This document shows, piece after piece, positions 25,759 to 34,744 of a stretch of 64,000 nucleotides of DNA. The translations under genes and the position numbers were made by a program. Below the pieces are notes generated by a model. That model searched no databases. It was given only the letters and a program-made list of their open reading frames with translations, and was not told the DNA's origin. The stretch covers positions 26,833-90,832 of the forward strand of contig CAUJHZ010000074.1 in NCBI GenBank assembly GCA_963205185.1. The letters run 5' to 3'. How positions within the stretch are numbered: the first letter of the stretch is position 1; each line of letters begins with the position of its first letter. The stretch comes from Planctomycetota bacterium. GTDB lineage: Bacteria > Planctomycetota > Phycisphaerae > Phycisphaerales > UBA5793.

Positions 25759-27075
25759 ATGCAGTTGAGCGACCGGATGAGCCAGAGTCAGACCCAACCA
25801 TCGATGACCGATAAAGATCCCAGCGCGGCAAGTAATGTCGATACGCTGCTGGGGCGCATCGTCGTCGAGCAGGGCCTGGCCACCAGCCAGGAGGTCGCCC
25901 ACTGCTTCGAGGTGCAGCGCCAGCAGCCCGACGCCAAGGAAGCCTCGCTGGCCGACCTGCTCCTTCAGAACAACTACGTCACGCCGCGACAGCTCGACCG
26001 CCTCCGCCGCGAGGTCGAAGCGCAGAAGTCCACCCAGCAGATCCCCGGCTACTCGATCAAGAAGAAGCTGGGCGCGGGGGCCATGGCCAGCGTCTACCTC
26101 GCGAGGCAGATCAGCCTCGATCGGATGGTGGCCATCAAGGTCCTGCCAAAGAAGTACAACAGCAACGTCAATTTCATCGACCGCTTCTACAAGGAAGGCC
26201 GCGCCGCCGCCAAGCTGAACCACCCGAACATCGTGCAGGCGTACGACGTGGGCAAGGCCGGCGAGTTCCACTACTTCGTCATGGAGTACGTCGAGGGCGG
26301 CACGGTCTACGACATCCTCACCAAGAAGGGCCGCATCCCCGAGAAGGACGCGATCGACATCATCCTCCAGATCGCCGATGCGCTCAACCACGCGCACGAA
26401 AAGGGCTTCGTGCACCGCGACGTCAAGCCCAAGAACATCATGTTCACCAAAGAGGGCGTGGCGAAACTCGCTGACATGGGCCTGGCCCGCGCGGTGTCGG
26501 ACATCGAAGCGGCCAAGGAAGAAGAGGGCCGCGCGTTCGGCACGCCGTACTACATCAGCCCCGAGCAGATTCGCGGCGAAGTGAACATCGGCGCACAGGC
26601 CGACATCTACTCACTGGGCGCGATGTTCTACCACATGGTCACCGGGCAGGTGCCCTTCGACGGCGAGAACCCCACCGCCGTGATGCACAAGCACCTCAAG
26701 GCCGATCTCACCCCGCCCGATCACGTCAATCCCAAACTCTCCGCGGGCGTGTCGGAGGTCATCGAAATGATGATGGCCAAGAGCCGGCGCGAGCGGTATC
26801 ACAACTGCCGCGACCTCATCGAAGATCTGCGGCTGGTCGCAGCGGGCGCCAAGCCGCGCCTCGCGCACAAAGAGATGGATCTCTCGGGCCTCACGGGCGG
26901 GACGATGATTCCGCCGGATCAGCTCGAGGACACAGGCGTGATGGCTGCGCCGCAGCCGATGCCAGCCAGCGGCGCTTCGCCCTTCAACCACCCCGCGGTC
27001 ATGCTGCTGCTGATCCTGCTGGGCGTGAGTCTTCTGGGCAACGTGATCATGCTGGTCGTAAGCATGACGCGCTAG
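25759..27075 (+). CDS. Membrane-anchored Ser/Thr protein kinase
   Basis: A 438-residue kinase. The N-terminal 90 residues (LLGRIVVEQGLATSQEVAHC and LADLLLQNNYVTPRQLDRLRRE) form two repeats like the MshEN/GspE-N domain. The kinase domain has the glycine loop LGAGAMASVYLAR, Lys127 (MVAIKVL), catalytic HRDVKPKN at 219-226, and LADMGLAR at 237-244 with Met in place of the usual Phe of DFG. Residues 410-435 form a C-terminal membrane helix, so the kinase faces the cytoplasm. Possible starts are ATG 25759, 25777 and 25804; the ribosome site does not decide. The C-terminus is Pro/Gly-rich before the helix. Confidence 0.92.
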   Translation: MQLSDRMSQSQTQPSMTDKDPSAASNVDTLLGRIVVEQGLATSQEVAHCFEVQRQQPDAKEASLADLLLQNNYVTPRQLDRLRREVEAQKSTQQIPGYSIKKKLGAGAMASVYLARQISLDRMVAIKVLPKKYNSNVNFIDRFYKEGRAAAKLNHPNIVQAYDVGKAGEFHYFVMEYVEGGTVYDILTKKGRIPEKDAIDIILQIADALNHAHEKGFVHRDVKPKNIMFTKEGVAKLADMGLARAVSDIEAAKEEEGRAFGTPYYISPEQIRGEVNIGAQADIYSLGAMFYHMVTGQVPFDGENPTAVMHKHLKADLTPPDHVNPKLSAGVSEVIEMMMAKSRRERYHNCRDLIEDLRLVAAGAKPRLAHKEMDLSGLTGGTMIPPDQLEDTGVMAAPQPMPASGASPFNHPAVMLLLILLGVSLLGNVIMLVVSMTR

Positions 27076-27214
27076 CACCCGATCAGGGCGACAACCGGTG
27101 GTGCATTGCGGGGCCGGGGCCTACACTCGGGGCTGTCGCCATTGTAATTTCGCCTGATTCACCCAGCCGCCCGCTGATGCGCAGCGTGGCGGCCTGTCGT
27201 ACGCGGCCAGTTTC

Positions 27215-28747
27215 ATGAATTCAGTCTCGAGCCAATCTGACGCAGCACCGCTGTCGGCCCCGCCGGTCTCGCCGCTGCGCGAACTGTTCGCGCTCGCGTG
27301 GCCGACCGTGCTGACGATGGCCAGTTACACGACGATGCAGTTCATCGACGCGGCGATGGTCAGCCGGCTGGGCCCGCTCGAACTGGCGGCGCAGGGCAAC
27401 GGCGGGTTGATCACCTTTGTGCCGCTCTCGTTTCTGATGGGCGTGCTCACGATGGTGAACACCTACGTGAGCCAGAATCTCGGCGCCGAGCGGCCGCGCG
27501 AAGCGCCGCGCTACGCCTGGGCAGCGATGTGGATGAGCCTCGTCGCCTGGCTGCTGCTGCTGCCCTACGGCCTGTCGCTGCCGGCCATCTTCGCGAAGAT
27601 GGACCACTCGCCTGAACTCATCGCGCTCGAATCCGGCTATGGCCAGATCATGGTCTACGGCTGCTTCGTCATGCTCATGAGCCGCGGGCTGAGCCACTTC
27701 TTCTATGGCCTGCACCGGCCCAAGGTCATCTTCGTCGCCACCGTGATCGGCAACGCGACCAACATCTTCGGCAACTGGGTGCTCATCTTCGGCCATCTCG
27801 GCGCGCCGAAGCTGGGCGTCAACGGCGCAGCCCTGGCCACCGTGCTCGGAACGGCGATCGAACTGCTCATTCCGCTGGCGCTGTTCCTGGGCCCGAAGCT
27901 GAACGCCGAACTCGGCACGCGCGGCGCCTGGCGGCCCAACCTTCAGACCATGCGCGAATTGTGGCGCGTCGGCTGGCCGCGCAGCCTCACGTTCGGCAAC
28001 GAGATGCTCTGCTGGGCGGTGTTCATGACGTACCTCATCGGCACGTTCGGCGAAGCGCACAACACGGCCGGGTGGATCGTGCTGCGCTACATGCACCTGA
28101 GTTTCATGCCCGCCGTAGGCATCTCGGTCGCGGTGACGGCGCTGGTCGGGCGCTACATCGGCGCCGGCAAGCCCGACATCGCCAACGAGCGCGCCTGGCT
28201 GGGTGTGCGCATGGCAGTGGTCTACATGGGCCTGTGCGCGCTGGCGTTTGTCATCTTCCGCCACCCGCTGGCGAACTTCCTCATCAAGCAGGACGCTCCG
28301 GCGGCGGAGCAGATCCTGGCGATCGCCTCGCAGCTGCTCATCTGCGCCGCGGTGTTCCAGGTTTTCGACGCCATGGCCATCTCGCTCTCGGGCGCTCTGA
28401 GCGGCGCGGGCGACACCGTCTGGACCGGCATCGTCACGATGATCACGTCGTGGACGCTCATCGTCGGCGGCGGGTTCGCCATGGTGCTCTGGGCGCCGCA
28501 ACTGAAATCGCTCGGCCCGTGGCTGGGCGCCTCGGCGTACATCATCCTGCTCGGACTCGCGTTCGTGTGGCGATGGCGCACCGGCTACTGGCGGACGATC
28601 AAGCTCATCGACCGCGCCCCGGCCGATGCGCTGGCGGAGATCGACCCCGCGAGCGGCCCGCTCGCCGATCGCGTCATGGCTTCGGCCGCGCCGACGGCGG
28701 GCGGCGAGCAGGAGCAGCCGGAGCCGGCGCCGGCCGCGGTGCGATGA
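27215..28747 (+). CDS. MATE family efflux transporter
   Basis: Twelve-helix multidrug/toxin exporter of the MATE family (NorM-like), 510 residues, a little longer than the typical 450-480 because of an Asp/Pro/Ala-rich C-terminal tail. N-terminal signatures include ELFALAWPTVLTMASYTTMQ, FIDAAMVSRLGPLELAAQG and NTYVSQNLGA, and a symmetrical second half follows (VGWPRSLTFGNEML... VGRYIGAGKPD). Start at ATG 27215. The stop overlaps the ATG of mutY by 4 nt (ATGA), so translation may be coupled. No sodium- or proton-specific residue was assigned. Confidence 0.9.
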   Translation: MNSVSSQSDAAPLSAPPVSPLRELFALAWPTVLTMASYTTMQFIDAAMVSRLGPLELAAQGNGGLITFVPLSFLMGVLTMVNTYVSQNLGAERPREAPRYAWAAMWMSLVAWLLLLPYGLSLPAIFAKMDHSPELIALESGYGQIMVYGCFVMLMSRGLSHFFYGLHRPKVIFVATVIGNATNIFGNWVLIFGHLGAPKLGVNGAALATVLGTAIELLIPLALFLGPKLNAELGTRGAWRPNLQTMRELWRVGWPRSLTFGNEMLCWAVFMTYLIGTFGEAHNTAGWIVLRYMHLSFMPAVGISVAVTALVGRYIGAGKPDIANERAWLGVRMAVVYMGLCALAFVIFRHPLANFLIKQDAPAAEQILAIASQLLICAAVFQVFDAMAISLSGALSGAGDTVWTGIVTMITSWTLIVGGGFAMVLWAPQLKSLGPWLGASAYIILLGLAFVWRWRTGYWRTIKLIDRAPADALAEIDPASGPLADRVMASAAPTAGGEQEQPEPAPAAVR

Positions 28748-29823
28748 ACGGCATCAGCGCGCGGCAGGCCAGGCGCATCGCGGCCGCGCTCGAAAAGTGG
28801 TTCGCAGCGGATCAGCGCGATCTGCCCTGGCGACGGCGCACGCGCGGCATTCAGCAGCGCGCCTATCGGTGCCTCGTCGCCGAGTACATGCTCCACCAGA
28901 CGCAGGTGGCGCGCGTGCTCGAGTACTTCGACCGCTTCATCGCGCGGTTTCCGGATGTGCACTCGCTCGCAGCCGCGCCCGAGCAGGAAGTGCTCGCGCT
29001 GTGGCAGGGGCTGGGCTATTACCGTCGGGCGCGGAACCTGCAGGCCGCGGCGCGGCTGATCGTCGATGAGTTCGGCGGCCGCGTGCCGCGCGACCTCGAT
29101 TCGTTGCTGCGACTGCCCGGCGTGGGGCGATACACGGCCGGGGCGATCGCGTCGATCGCGTTCGGCGAGCCGGCGCCGATCGTTGATGGCAACGTGCAGC
29201 GGGTGGTGGCCCGCTGGCTGGAACTCGGCGATGCTCTCACCCCGCGCGAACTTGAAAGCCGGGTCTGGAGCGCCGCCGAAACGCTCGTGCGCGCTGCGGA
29301 CCAGCCCGGCGATTTCAACCAGGCGCTGATGGAACTCGGCTCGACGATCTGCCTGCCGCGCGGGGCGCGCTGCGGCGCGTGCCCGGCCGCCAAGTGGTGC
29401 GGAGCGCGGGCCAGCGGCCGCATGGACCTGTATCCGCCGGTGAAGCAGCGCAGCGAAGTCCGCACCATTCACGCCGCATCGGTCATCATCGCACGCAGCG
29501 GCAGAGTGCTGCTGAACCGGCGGCCGGCGACGGGCCTGTGGGCGAACATGTGGCAGTGCCCCACGCTTGAGTCCGAGCAGATGATCGGGGCGGGCACGAT
29601 CGCGGCCCACCTTCGCCAGGAGCACGGGTTGAGCGCAGTGCTCGACGGCCCCGCCGGTGCGTTTGCGCATCAGACCAGCCATCGGCGCGTGGTGTTCGAA
29701 GTCTGGATCGCCCGCAGCGCGCGCGGCCGCATGCGCGCGGCGCAGTGGGTCGCGTTGGAAGAGATCGCCGCGTTTCCGCTGTCCAATGCGCAGAAGCGCG
29801 TACTTGAGATGGCGCGAGCGTAA
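28744..29823 (+). CDS. mutY: A/G-specific adenine glycosylase MutY
   Basis: DNA repair glycosylase that removes adenine paired with 8-oxoguanine, 359 residues. Catalytic Glu47 is in EYMLHQTQVARV and catalytic Asp148 in APIVDGNVQRVV after the LPGVGRYTAGAIAS helix-hairpin-helix. The 4Fe-4S ligands are Cys203, Cys210, Cys213 and Cys219 (C-x6-C-x2-C-x5-C). A C-terminal NUDIX-like domain follows (SGRVLLNRRPATGLWANMWQCPT), which recognises oxoG. The start overlaps the MATE stop by 4 nt. The gene ends 10 nt before the convergent ndk. Confidence 0.95.
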   Translation: MNGISARQARRIAAALEKWFAADQRDLPWRRRTRGIQQRAYRCLVAEYMLHQTQVARVLEYFDRFIARFPDVHSLAAAPEQEVLALWQGLGYYRRARNLQAAARLIVDEFGGRVPRDLDSLLRLPGVGRYTAGAIASIAFGEPAPIVDGNVQRVVARWLELGDALTPRELESRVWSAAETLVRAADQPGDFNQALMELGSTICLPRGARCGACPAAKWCGARASGRMDLYPPVKQRSEVRTIHAASVIIARSGRVLLNRRPATGLWANMWQCPTLESEQMIGAGTIAAHLRQEHGLSAVLDGPAGAFAHQTSHRRVVFEVWIARSARGRMRAAQWVALEEIAAFPLSNAQKRVLEMARA

Positions 29824-29833
29824 GCGCCGGCGG

Positions 29834-30304
29834 TTATTCCGCCTTGCCGCCGCTGAGGTCGTAGACCCACGGCTCGACGGCGCGCTTCCAGTCGTGCACT
29901 TCGCCGGCGCCGAAGAAGAGTGCCAGTTCGCGCTCGGCGGCCTCGGGGCTGTCCGAGCCGTGAATGAGATTGAACGAATTGGACACGCCGTAGTCGCCGC
30001 GGATGGTGCCCGGCTCGGCCTTGGAGCCAAAGGTGGCGCCCATCAGCTTCCGGCACATGGCGATGGCGCCCACGCCGCGCACCGCGAGCACGAGCACGGG
30101 CGAGGAAGTCATGAATCGCACCAGCCCGTCGTAGAATCCCTTGCCGACGTGGTCCTTGTAGTGCTGGGCGGCTAGTTCAGGCGAGATCTTCATCAGGCGG
30201 GCGCCGACGATCTGCAGGCCCTTGTCTTCAAAGCGGGCGATGATGCGCCCCATCAGCCCGCGCTGGACGGCGTCGGGCTTGAGGATGATCAATGACGTTT
30301 CCAT
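29834..30304 (-). CDS. ndk: Nucleoside diphosphate kinase
   Basis: Transfers the terminal phosphate of ATP to nucleoside diphosphates via a phospho-histidine. The protein is 156 residues, a little longer than the 140 typical of bacteria. METSLIILKPDAVQRGLMG begins the fold, and the catalytic His115 lies in NLIHGSDSPEAAE, the invariant NDK signature. Start at ATG 30304; the upstream frame extension is not family-like. It is convergent with mutY, so the two share a 10-nt gap. Confidence 0.97.
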   Translation of the reverse strand: METSLIILKPDAVQRGLMGRIIARFEDKGLQIVGARLMKISPELAAQHYKDHVGKGFYDGLVRFMTSSPVLVLAVRGVGAIAMCRKLMGATFGSKAEPGTIRGDYGVSNSFNLIHGSDSPEAAERELALFFGAGEVHDWKRAVEPWVYDLSGGKAE

Positions 30305-30555
30305 GGTGGCTCTCACTCGGTTTGGTGTGACTGGCAGCGCGGCGTCGTGGCCCCCGCGCGCCGCCGCTGGGCTCACCATAGTCGCCCCTGCACCCCCCTG
30401 CCACTACGCGTTTTCCCGCATTGGACCGCCCGGATTCGACCGCGTTTTGCCGCGCCGCTCCAGCGCAAGGCATTTTCCCCTGTGTGCGCGCGGCCCGGGA
30501 GCGACTATCGTTCATGTGGTCGACTTCCAATCGGCAAACGAATGCGAGGAGACTC

Positions 30556-31470
30556 ATGAAAAAGTGGATCATTACCATTGCAGCGGTCGTGGTGCTGGTG
30601 CTCGTGGCGGCGGTTGCGGGGACGCTCATCTACATCGACGCCATTGCGAAACAGGGCGTCGAGCGCGGCTCGTCGTACGCGCTGGGCGTGCCGACGTCAC
30701 TGGACAGCGCCGACGTCGGAGTTCTCAGCGGCGAATTCTCGCTGGCAGGATTCGAAGTAGACAACCCGCAGGGAGATTACACCACCGACGATTTCCTCAA
30801 ACTCGCTGATGGCAACGTCGCCGTCACACTCGGAACGCTCATGAAAGACACCGTCGAGATCCCCACGCTCACGCTCGACGGCCTCTCGATGAATCTCGAG
30901 CGCAAGGGAGCAAAGGCGAACTACCAGGTCATCCTCGACAACCTCAAGCGCTTCGAAACCGGCGAGAAGCCGGCCGACCCGGAACAGCCGGCCAAGAAGT
31001 TCGTCATCCGCACGCTGCAGATCCGCAACGTCAACGTGCACGTCGATCTCGTGCCCGTCGGCGGCACGCTGACGCAGGTCGATGTTCCCATCGACGAGAT
31101 CAAGCTGCAGGATGTCGGCACGGGCGGCAAGCCGGTCAAACTCAGCGATCTCACCGGCGTGATCCTCAAGGCGGTCATGAATGCCGCGGTCCAGAAGGGC
31201 GGCGATCTCATCCCCGATGACATCGCGGGCGAGCTGACCGCCGGCCTGTCGCAACTGCAGGATCTGGGCGACCAGGGCATCGAGGTGCTGCTGGGCGACG
31301 GCGGGGTCGTCAAGACCGTCGGCAAGACCGCCGAAGAACTCGGTCAGAAGGCGGATGAAGCCGCCAGGCAGATCGGCGAGGGCGCCGAAAAGATCGGCGA
31401 CGAGGCCAAGAAGATCGGCGAGGGCATCGGCGACATCTTCAAGAAGGACAAGAAAGACGATGACAATTGA
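30556..31470 (+). CDS. AsmA-like membrane-anchored periplasmic protein
   Basis: A 304-residue protein with one N-terminal membrane helix (WIITIAAVVVLVLVAAVAGTLIYI) and a periplasmic beta-rich body. The segment VPTSLDSADVGVLSGEFSLAGFEVDNPQGDY and the strand VRTLQIRNVNVHVD resemble the AsmA/DUF748 group, which acts at the envelope in lipid or outer-membrane homeostasis. The C-terminal 70 residues are an Ala/Lys/Glu coiled segment (KTAEELGQKADEAARQIGEG). Start at ATG 30556 with AGGAG upstream. It is followed immediately by another membrane-protein gene. Confidence 0.65.
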   Translation: MKKWIITIAAVVVLVLVAAVAGTLIYIDAIAKQGVERGSSYALGVPTSLDSADVGVLSGEFSLAGFEVDNPQGDYTTDDFLKLADGNVAVTLGTLMKDTVEIPTLTLDGLSMNLERKGAKANYQVILDNLKRFETGEKPADPEQPAKKFVIRTLQIRNVNVHVDLVPVGGTLTQVDVPIDEIKLQDVGTGGKPVKLSDLTGVILKAVMNAAVQKGGDLIPDDIAGELTAGLSQLQDLGDQGIEVLLGDGGVVKTVGKTAEELGQKADEAARQIGEGAEKIGDEAKKIGEGIGDIFKKDKKDDDN

Positions 31471-31505
31471 GCCTCGCTCTCAAACGCGCTGTTTGGGCCG
31501 CTGAG

Positions 31506-31991
31506 ATGCGCTGTCGCGGCAAGGATGCGCGGCGGGTCGCCTCGCTGCTGCTCATGGCGACGTGTGGCGGGGCGCTGCTGGGCGCGCTGAGCACCGTGCA
31601 TTACGCATATGCATGGTGGATCGTGCAGCGCGGGGCGATCATTGGCTCCTCGATGGGCCTGCTCATCAGCCCCGCCACGATTCTCATCCTGTGGGACCGC
31701 CGGCTCAAGACAGCCGCGCCGCTGCTCTACGGCTCGTCGGCCGTCGTGGCGGTCTTGTGCAGCCTGTTTGACGATGTGCTCATCTCGCTGGGCGGCACGG
31801 CGTGGTTCTTTTTCGGCATGCAACTGCTCACGCGCTGGTTCACTCCTTCCACAACGCTCCCGCCGCACCTCTGCCCCGTGTGCGAATACGACCTGAGCGG
31901 CCTCGATCACGACCGCTGCCCCGAGTGCGGCGTGGTGTGCGCGCGGGGACTGCACGCTGGGCGCGGCGAGCGTGTGTTCGGGAATGATTGA
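31506..31991 (+). CDS. Membrane protein with C-terminal CPxCG zinc ribbon
   Basis: A 161-residue protein with about four hydrophobic segments (ASLLLMATCGGALLGALSTV; IGSSMGLLISPATILILW; LLYGSSAVVAVLCSLF; ISLGGTAWFFFGMQLL), then a cytoplasmic tail CPVCEYDLSGLDHDRCPECG. That zinc-ribbon tail is a hallmark of many planctomycete small membrane proteins. ATG 31506 is chosen; a TTG at 31467 overlapping the previous stop is an alternative and would make an ATTGA overlap. Function unknown. Likely cotranscribed with the AsmA-like gene. Confidence 0.75.
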   Translation: MRCRGKDARRVASLLLMATCGGALLGALSTVHYAYAWWIVQRGAIIGSSMGLLISPATILILWDRRLKTAAPLLYGSSAVVAVLCSLFDDVLISLGGTAWFFFGMQLLTRWFTPSTTLPPHLCPVCEYDLSGLDHDRCPECGVVCARGLHAGRGERVFGND

Positions 31992-32150
31992 CCGATCAGA
32001 CTTGTTAATGGGAGAGATGGCTTGTACGGGAAGGGATCACATAGAAGGAGTCGAGTCGTCCAGTGGATTCTCGACAGGATTTGAGCCATAACCGGCGTCA
32101 GTAGTACTTGAAATCATCCAACCCGGTGTCCGCGTTCAGGAGGTGTGTTC

Positions 32151-33683
32151 ATGACCAGCGCAAGAAGTGGCGCCATCACGACTGCCGTTCCGCTGTTGCT
32201 CCTGACTTCGCTGCTTACAACGGGGAAGGTCGGCGCGCAGATCGAGTTCGGCCCCGGACGACGGGTCGACGGTCGCATGAACTACCGCTCAGTTTCAGTC
32301 GTTGACATGAACGCCGACGGGCTCAACGACCTGCTCGTCGGAACGCGAACAGGCGTTTCGACATTCCTGAACGCGGGTGGCGGAGTCTTCAATGCGGGCC
32401 AACCGGCGTTTACAGTGTCGCGCGGCACTGATGGCCTGGCCCATGGTCACTTGGATCAGGACTTGGAGCCCGATCTCGTCTGGGTATCGGAGGCTCATGA
32501 GCCGCAATATCACTACTTTCGGTGGAGATTGAGTTCGACGGGCCACATCAGCAGTCTGGACTACCTGTCCGACAAACTGGCAACCGTTGACCTTGCCGAC
32601 TTCGATCGCGATGGTGACCTCGACGCGGTGACGGTTGATCGCGCGCACTACCGTCACATCGCTTCGTATGTGCGGTTGTTTGAGAACCAGGACGCCGAGT
32701 TTGTGCAAGTGAAGCAATACCGCCTTCCGTTCAATGCGTGCATGGACGCCTGCGTGCAGGACTTTAACCGTGACGGCTGGCCCGACCTGGCGCTCTGCGG
32801 CATCCTGGCCGACCTCGACGAGTGGGGTTGGTCCATCTTCGGTGGCGGAGTCGTAATCTACCTGAACAATCGCACCGGGGGCCTCAATCGCGTAGCTGAA
32901 TATCCGCTCGTTCTGGAATTCCGGCACATCCCCGAACGCATCGCGGCAGGCGATCTCGACGGCGACGGGGATTTCGACATCGCGCTGGGCATTCTCTCAG
33001 AGAGTGGACTGCCCGGTCCGCGGCTCGCCTTATTCGCAAATGACGGTTCCGGCCGTCACTTCGAAGTGCGACCCGAGATTCAACTGCCTGGATACGGTGG
33101 CCAGATTCAGCTGGCCGATTTTGATACGGACGGCCTGCTCGACATCGTGATAGCACCTGAAGAGCTGCTGTTTCTCAGGAATCTTGGAGACTTAGAATTC
33201 GTTCCGGATTCACAGCAGGAGCCGTGGGAGTTCGGAGGTTATCTCGCCGTGGGTGACCTCACCGGAAACGGGCAGATCGATCTCGCCACGGTCAACTCTG
33301 TGTATGGCGTGGGCTGGAACGAGAACATCACTGCGTACCCGAGTCCGCTGCTCCTTCTGTCGCCGCTCGTCCGAGGCGGTCCGGCGAGTTTCCGCGTCTT
33401 TGGCGCGCGTCCTGGAGAACTCGTCTATTTCCTGCTCTCTTTGGAAGGTGAAGGCAACAGTGCGGGGCAGACGCTGCTTGGCGGAATGACATTGGACCTG
33501 CTGCACCGGATCCAATTCGTCGGCAGCGCTCGCGCGGACGAGTCCGGACGTGCGACGTTACGCATCACGATTCCTCCCGACGCCCCTGCAGGCACTGCCA
33601 CTGTTCAAGCGGTCATCCGACGCGGCACGAGCGGAGATGCGTCGGTGAAGACCCCGTTTCAGACAGCGCCGGTGCTAGATTGA
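32151..33683 (+). CDS. Secreted FG-GAP/VCBS repeat protein
   Basis: A 510-residue exported protein. After a signal peptide (AVPLLLLTSLLTTGKVGAQ) it has integrin-alpha-like repeats with Ca-binding cores such as DMNADGLNDLLVG, DFDRDGDLDAVT, DFNRDGWPDLAL, DLDGDGDFDIAL, DFDTDGLLDIVI and DLTGNGQIDLAT. The last about 105 residues form a beta domain resembling the C-terminus of the propeller protein at 8211-9917. ATG 32151 is preceded by AGGAGG at 7-nt spacing; GTG 32145 is less likely. Surface or extracellular location is inferred; ligand unknown. Confidence 0.88.
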   Translation: MTSARSGAITTAVPLLLLTSLLTTGKVGAQIEFGPGRRVDGRMNYRSVSVVDMNADGLNDLLVGTRTGVSTFLNAGGGVFNAGQPAFTVSRGTDGLAHGHLDQDLEPDLVWVSEAHEPQYHYFRWRLSSTGHISSLDYLSDKLATVDLADFDRDGDLDAVTVDRAHYRHIASYVRLFENQDAEFVQVKQYRLPFNACMDACVQDFNRDGWPDLALCGILADLDEWGWSIFGGGVVIYLNNRTGGLNRVAEYPLVLEFRHIPERIAAGDLDGDGDFDIALGILSESGLPGPRLALFANDGSGRHFEVRPEIQLPGYGGQIQLADFDTDGLLDIVIAPEELLFLRNLGDLEFVPDSQQEPWEFGGYLAVGDLTGNGQIDLATVNSVYGVGWNENITAYPSPLLLLSPLVRGGPASFRVFGARPGELVYFLLSLEGEGNSAGQTLLGGMTLDLLHRIQFVGSARADESGRATLRITIPPDAPAGTATVQAVIRRGTSGDASVKTPFQTAPVLD

Positions 33684-33695
33684 TCAGTGCATTCC

Positions 33696-34523
33696 TCACG
33701 GCTTGCCGTAGTGCGCTGCGAGCGGATCGAACAACCAGCCGGGCAGGCGCGCGATGACGTGGCGGAGCGGCCAGGTGAGGCGGCGAGGGAAGTGAACGAT
33801 GCGCTTTCTCGCCTCGATGCCGCGCAGGATACGCGCTGCGCCGACTTCAGTCTCAAGCAGAAACGGCATGCGCCTCGGGTCGTTGCCCGCCGTCATCTCG
33901 CTTTTCACATAGCCGGGGCAGACATCGACGACGTGCACACCACAGCCGCGCAGTTCGATGCGCGTCGATTCGAGCATCGTCGAGAGCGCGGCCTTGCTGG
34001 CGCAATACGGCCCGGCGCCGGGAAAGCCGCGCCAACCGCCGGGGCTTGACACGCCGGCAATGACGCCGCCGCCCTGCGCGACCATGTCGGGGATGATCTG
34101 CTCGAGCCAGTGGCACACGCCGTGAAAGTTGACCGCGAACGTCGCCGCGTACGCGGACGCGTCGAACGCGCGGGCATCACCCGAGCCGCCGACGCCGGCG
34201 TTGAGAATCGCCAGATCGAGCCCGCCCCACTGCTCTCTGATCCGCGCGTAGTGCGCGGCGACGCACTGCAGATCATCCACACAGCCGGGCAGAGCGATGA
34301 TCATTGGTTCGTCCCCAATCCGGCCCTCCCCCGCGGAGCCGCGGGAAGGAGCGTGAGCGCCGATATCAGATAACTCTGCCTCGAGTTCGCGCAGCAGTTG
34401 TTCGCGCCGGCCGGTGATGGCGATGCGGTTGCCGCGTCGAGCGAGTTGCACGGCCATAGCGCGGCCGAGCCCGGAGGTAGCGCCGGTGATGAGGCAGCGG
34501 CGAGTCAAAGCGGAATCGGGCAT
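33696..34523 (-). CDS. SDR family oxidoreductase
   Basis: Short-chain dehydrogenase/reductase of 275 residues. The Rossmann motif GATSGLGRA (TGxxxGxG) is near residues 15-23; NAG (ILNAGVGG) is at about 107; the catalytic Ser is in VSSPGG and the YxxxK pair in YCASKAAL. The C-terminal part (PRRLTWPLRHVIARLPGWLFDPL) is hydrophobic and typical of membrane-interacting SDRs. Start at ATG 34523; a TTG sits two codons upstream. It is convergent with the FG-GAP gene, 12 nt away. Substrate is not evident from sequence. Confidence 0.9.
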   Translation of the reverse strand: MPDSALTRRCLITGATSGLGRAMAVQLARRGNRIAITGRREQLLRELEAELSDIGAHAPSRGSAGEGRIGDEPMIIALPGCVDDLQCVAAHYARIREQWGGLDLAILNAGVGGSGDARAFDASAYAATFAVNFHGVCHWLEQIIPDMVAQGGGVIAGVSSPGGWRGFPGAGPYCASKAALSTMLESTRIELRGCGVHVVDVCPGYVKSEMTAGNDPRRMPFLLETEVGAARILRGIEARKRIVHFPRRLTWPLRHVIARLPGWLFDPLAAHYGKP

Positions 34524-34649
34524 GGGCAAAGTCTAACAAGGATGACCGGAGCGTGCCGAAATCCGGAGAGCCGGGCATGAGTCTGATCAAAGGCGGCCAG
34601 CGAGTGGCCCCGCGTTCGTGCAATGTCCGTCGGGTGTGTTCGCGATGGA

Positions 34650-34702
34650 TCGCGCGCCCGCATGGCCGGCGCTCCCAGAGCATCGCTTCGACCATGGCAC
34701 CC
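34650..34702 (+). repeat. Dispersed repeat, copy A
   Basis: About 52 bp beginning TCGCGCGCCCGCATGGCC and ending GACCATGGCACCC. It recurs in inverted orientation at 37655-37706 with a few mismatches and one indel. It lies in the leader between the SDR gene and the HExxH gene. Confidence 0.8.
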
Positions 34703-34744
34703 GAAGCCCGTTCGAGACGAAACCGGACTACGATCGAAACACGC

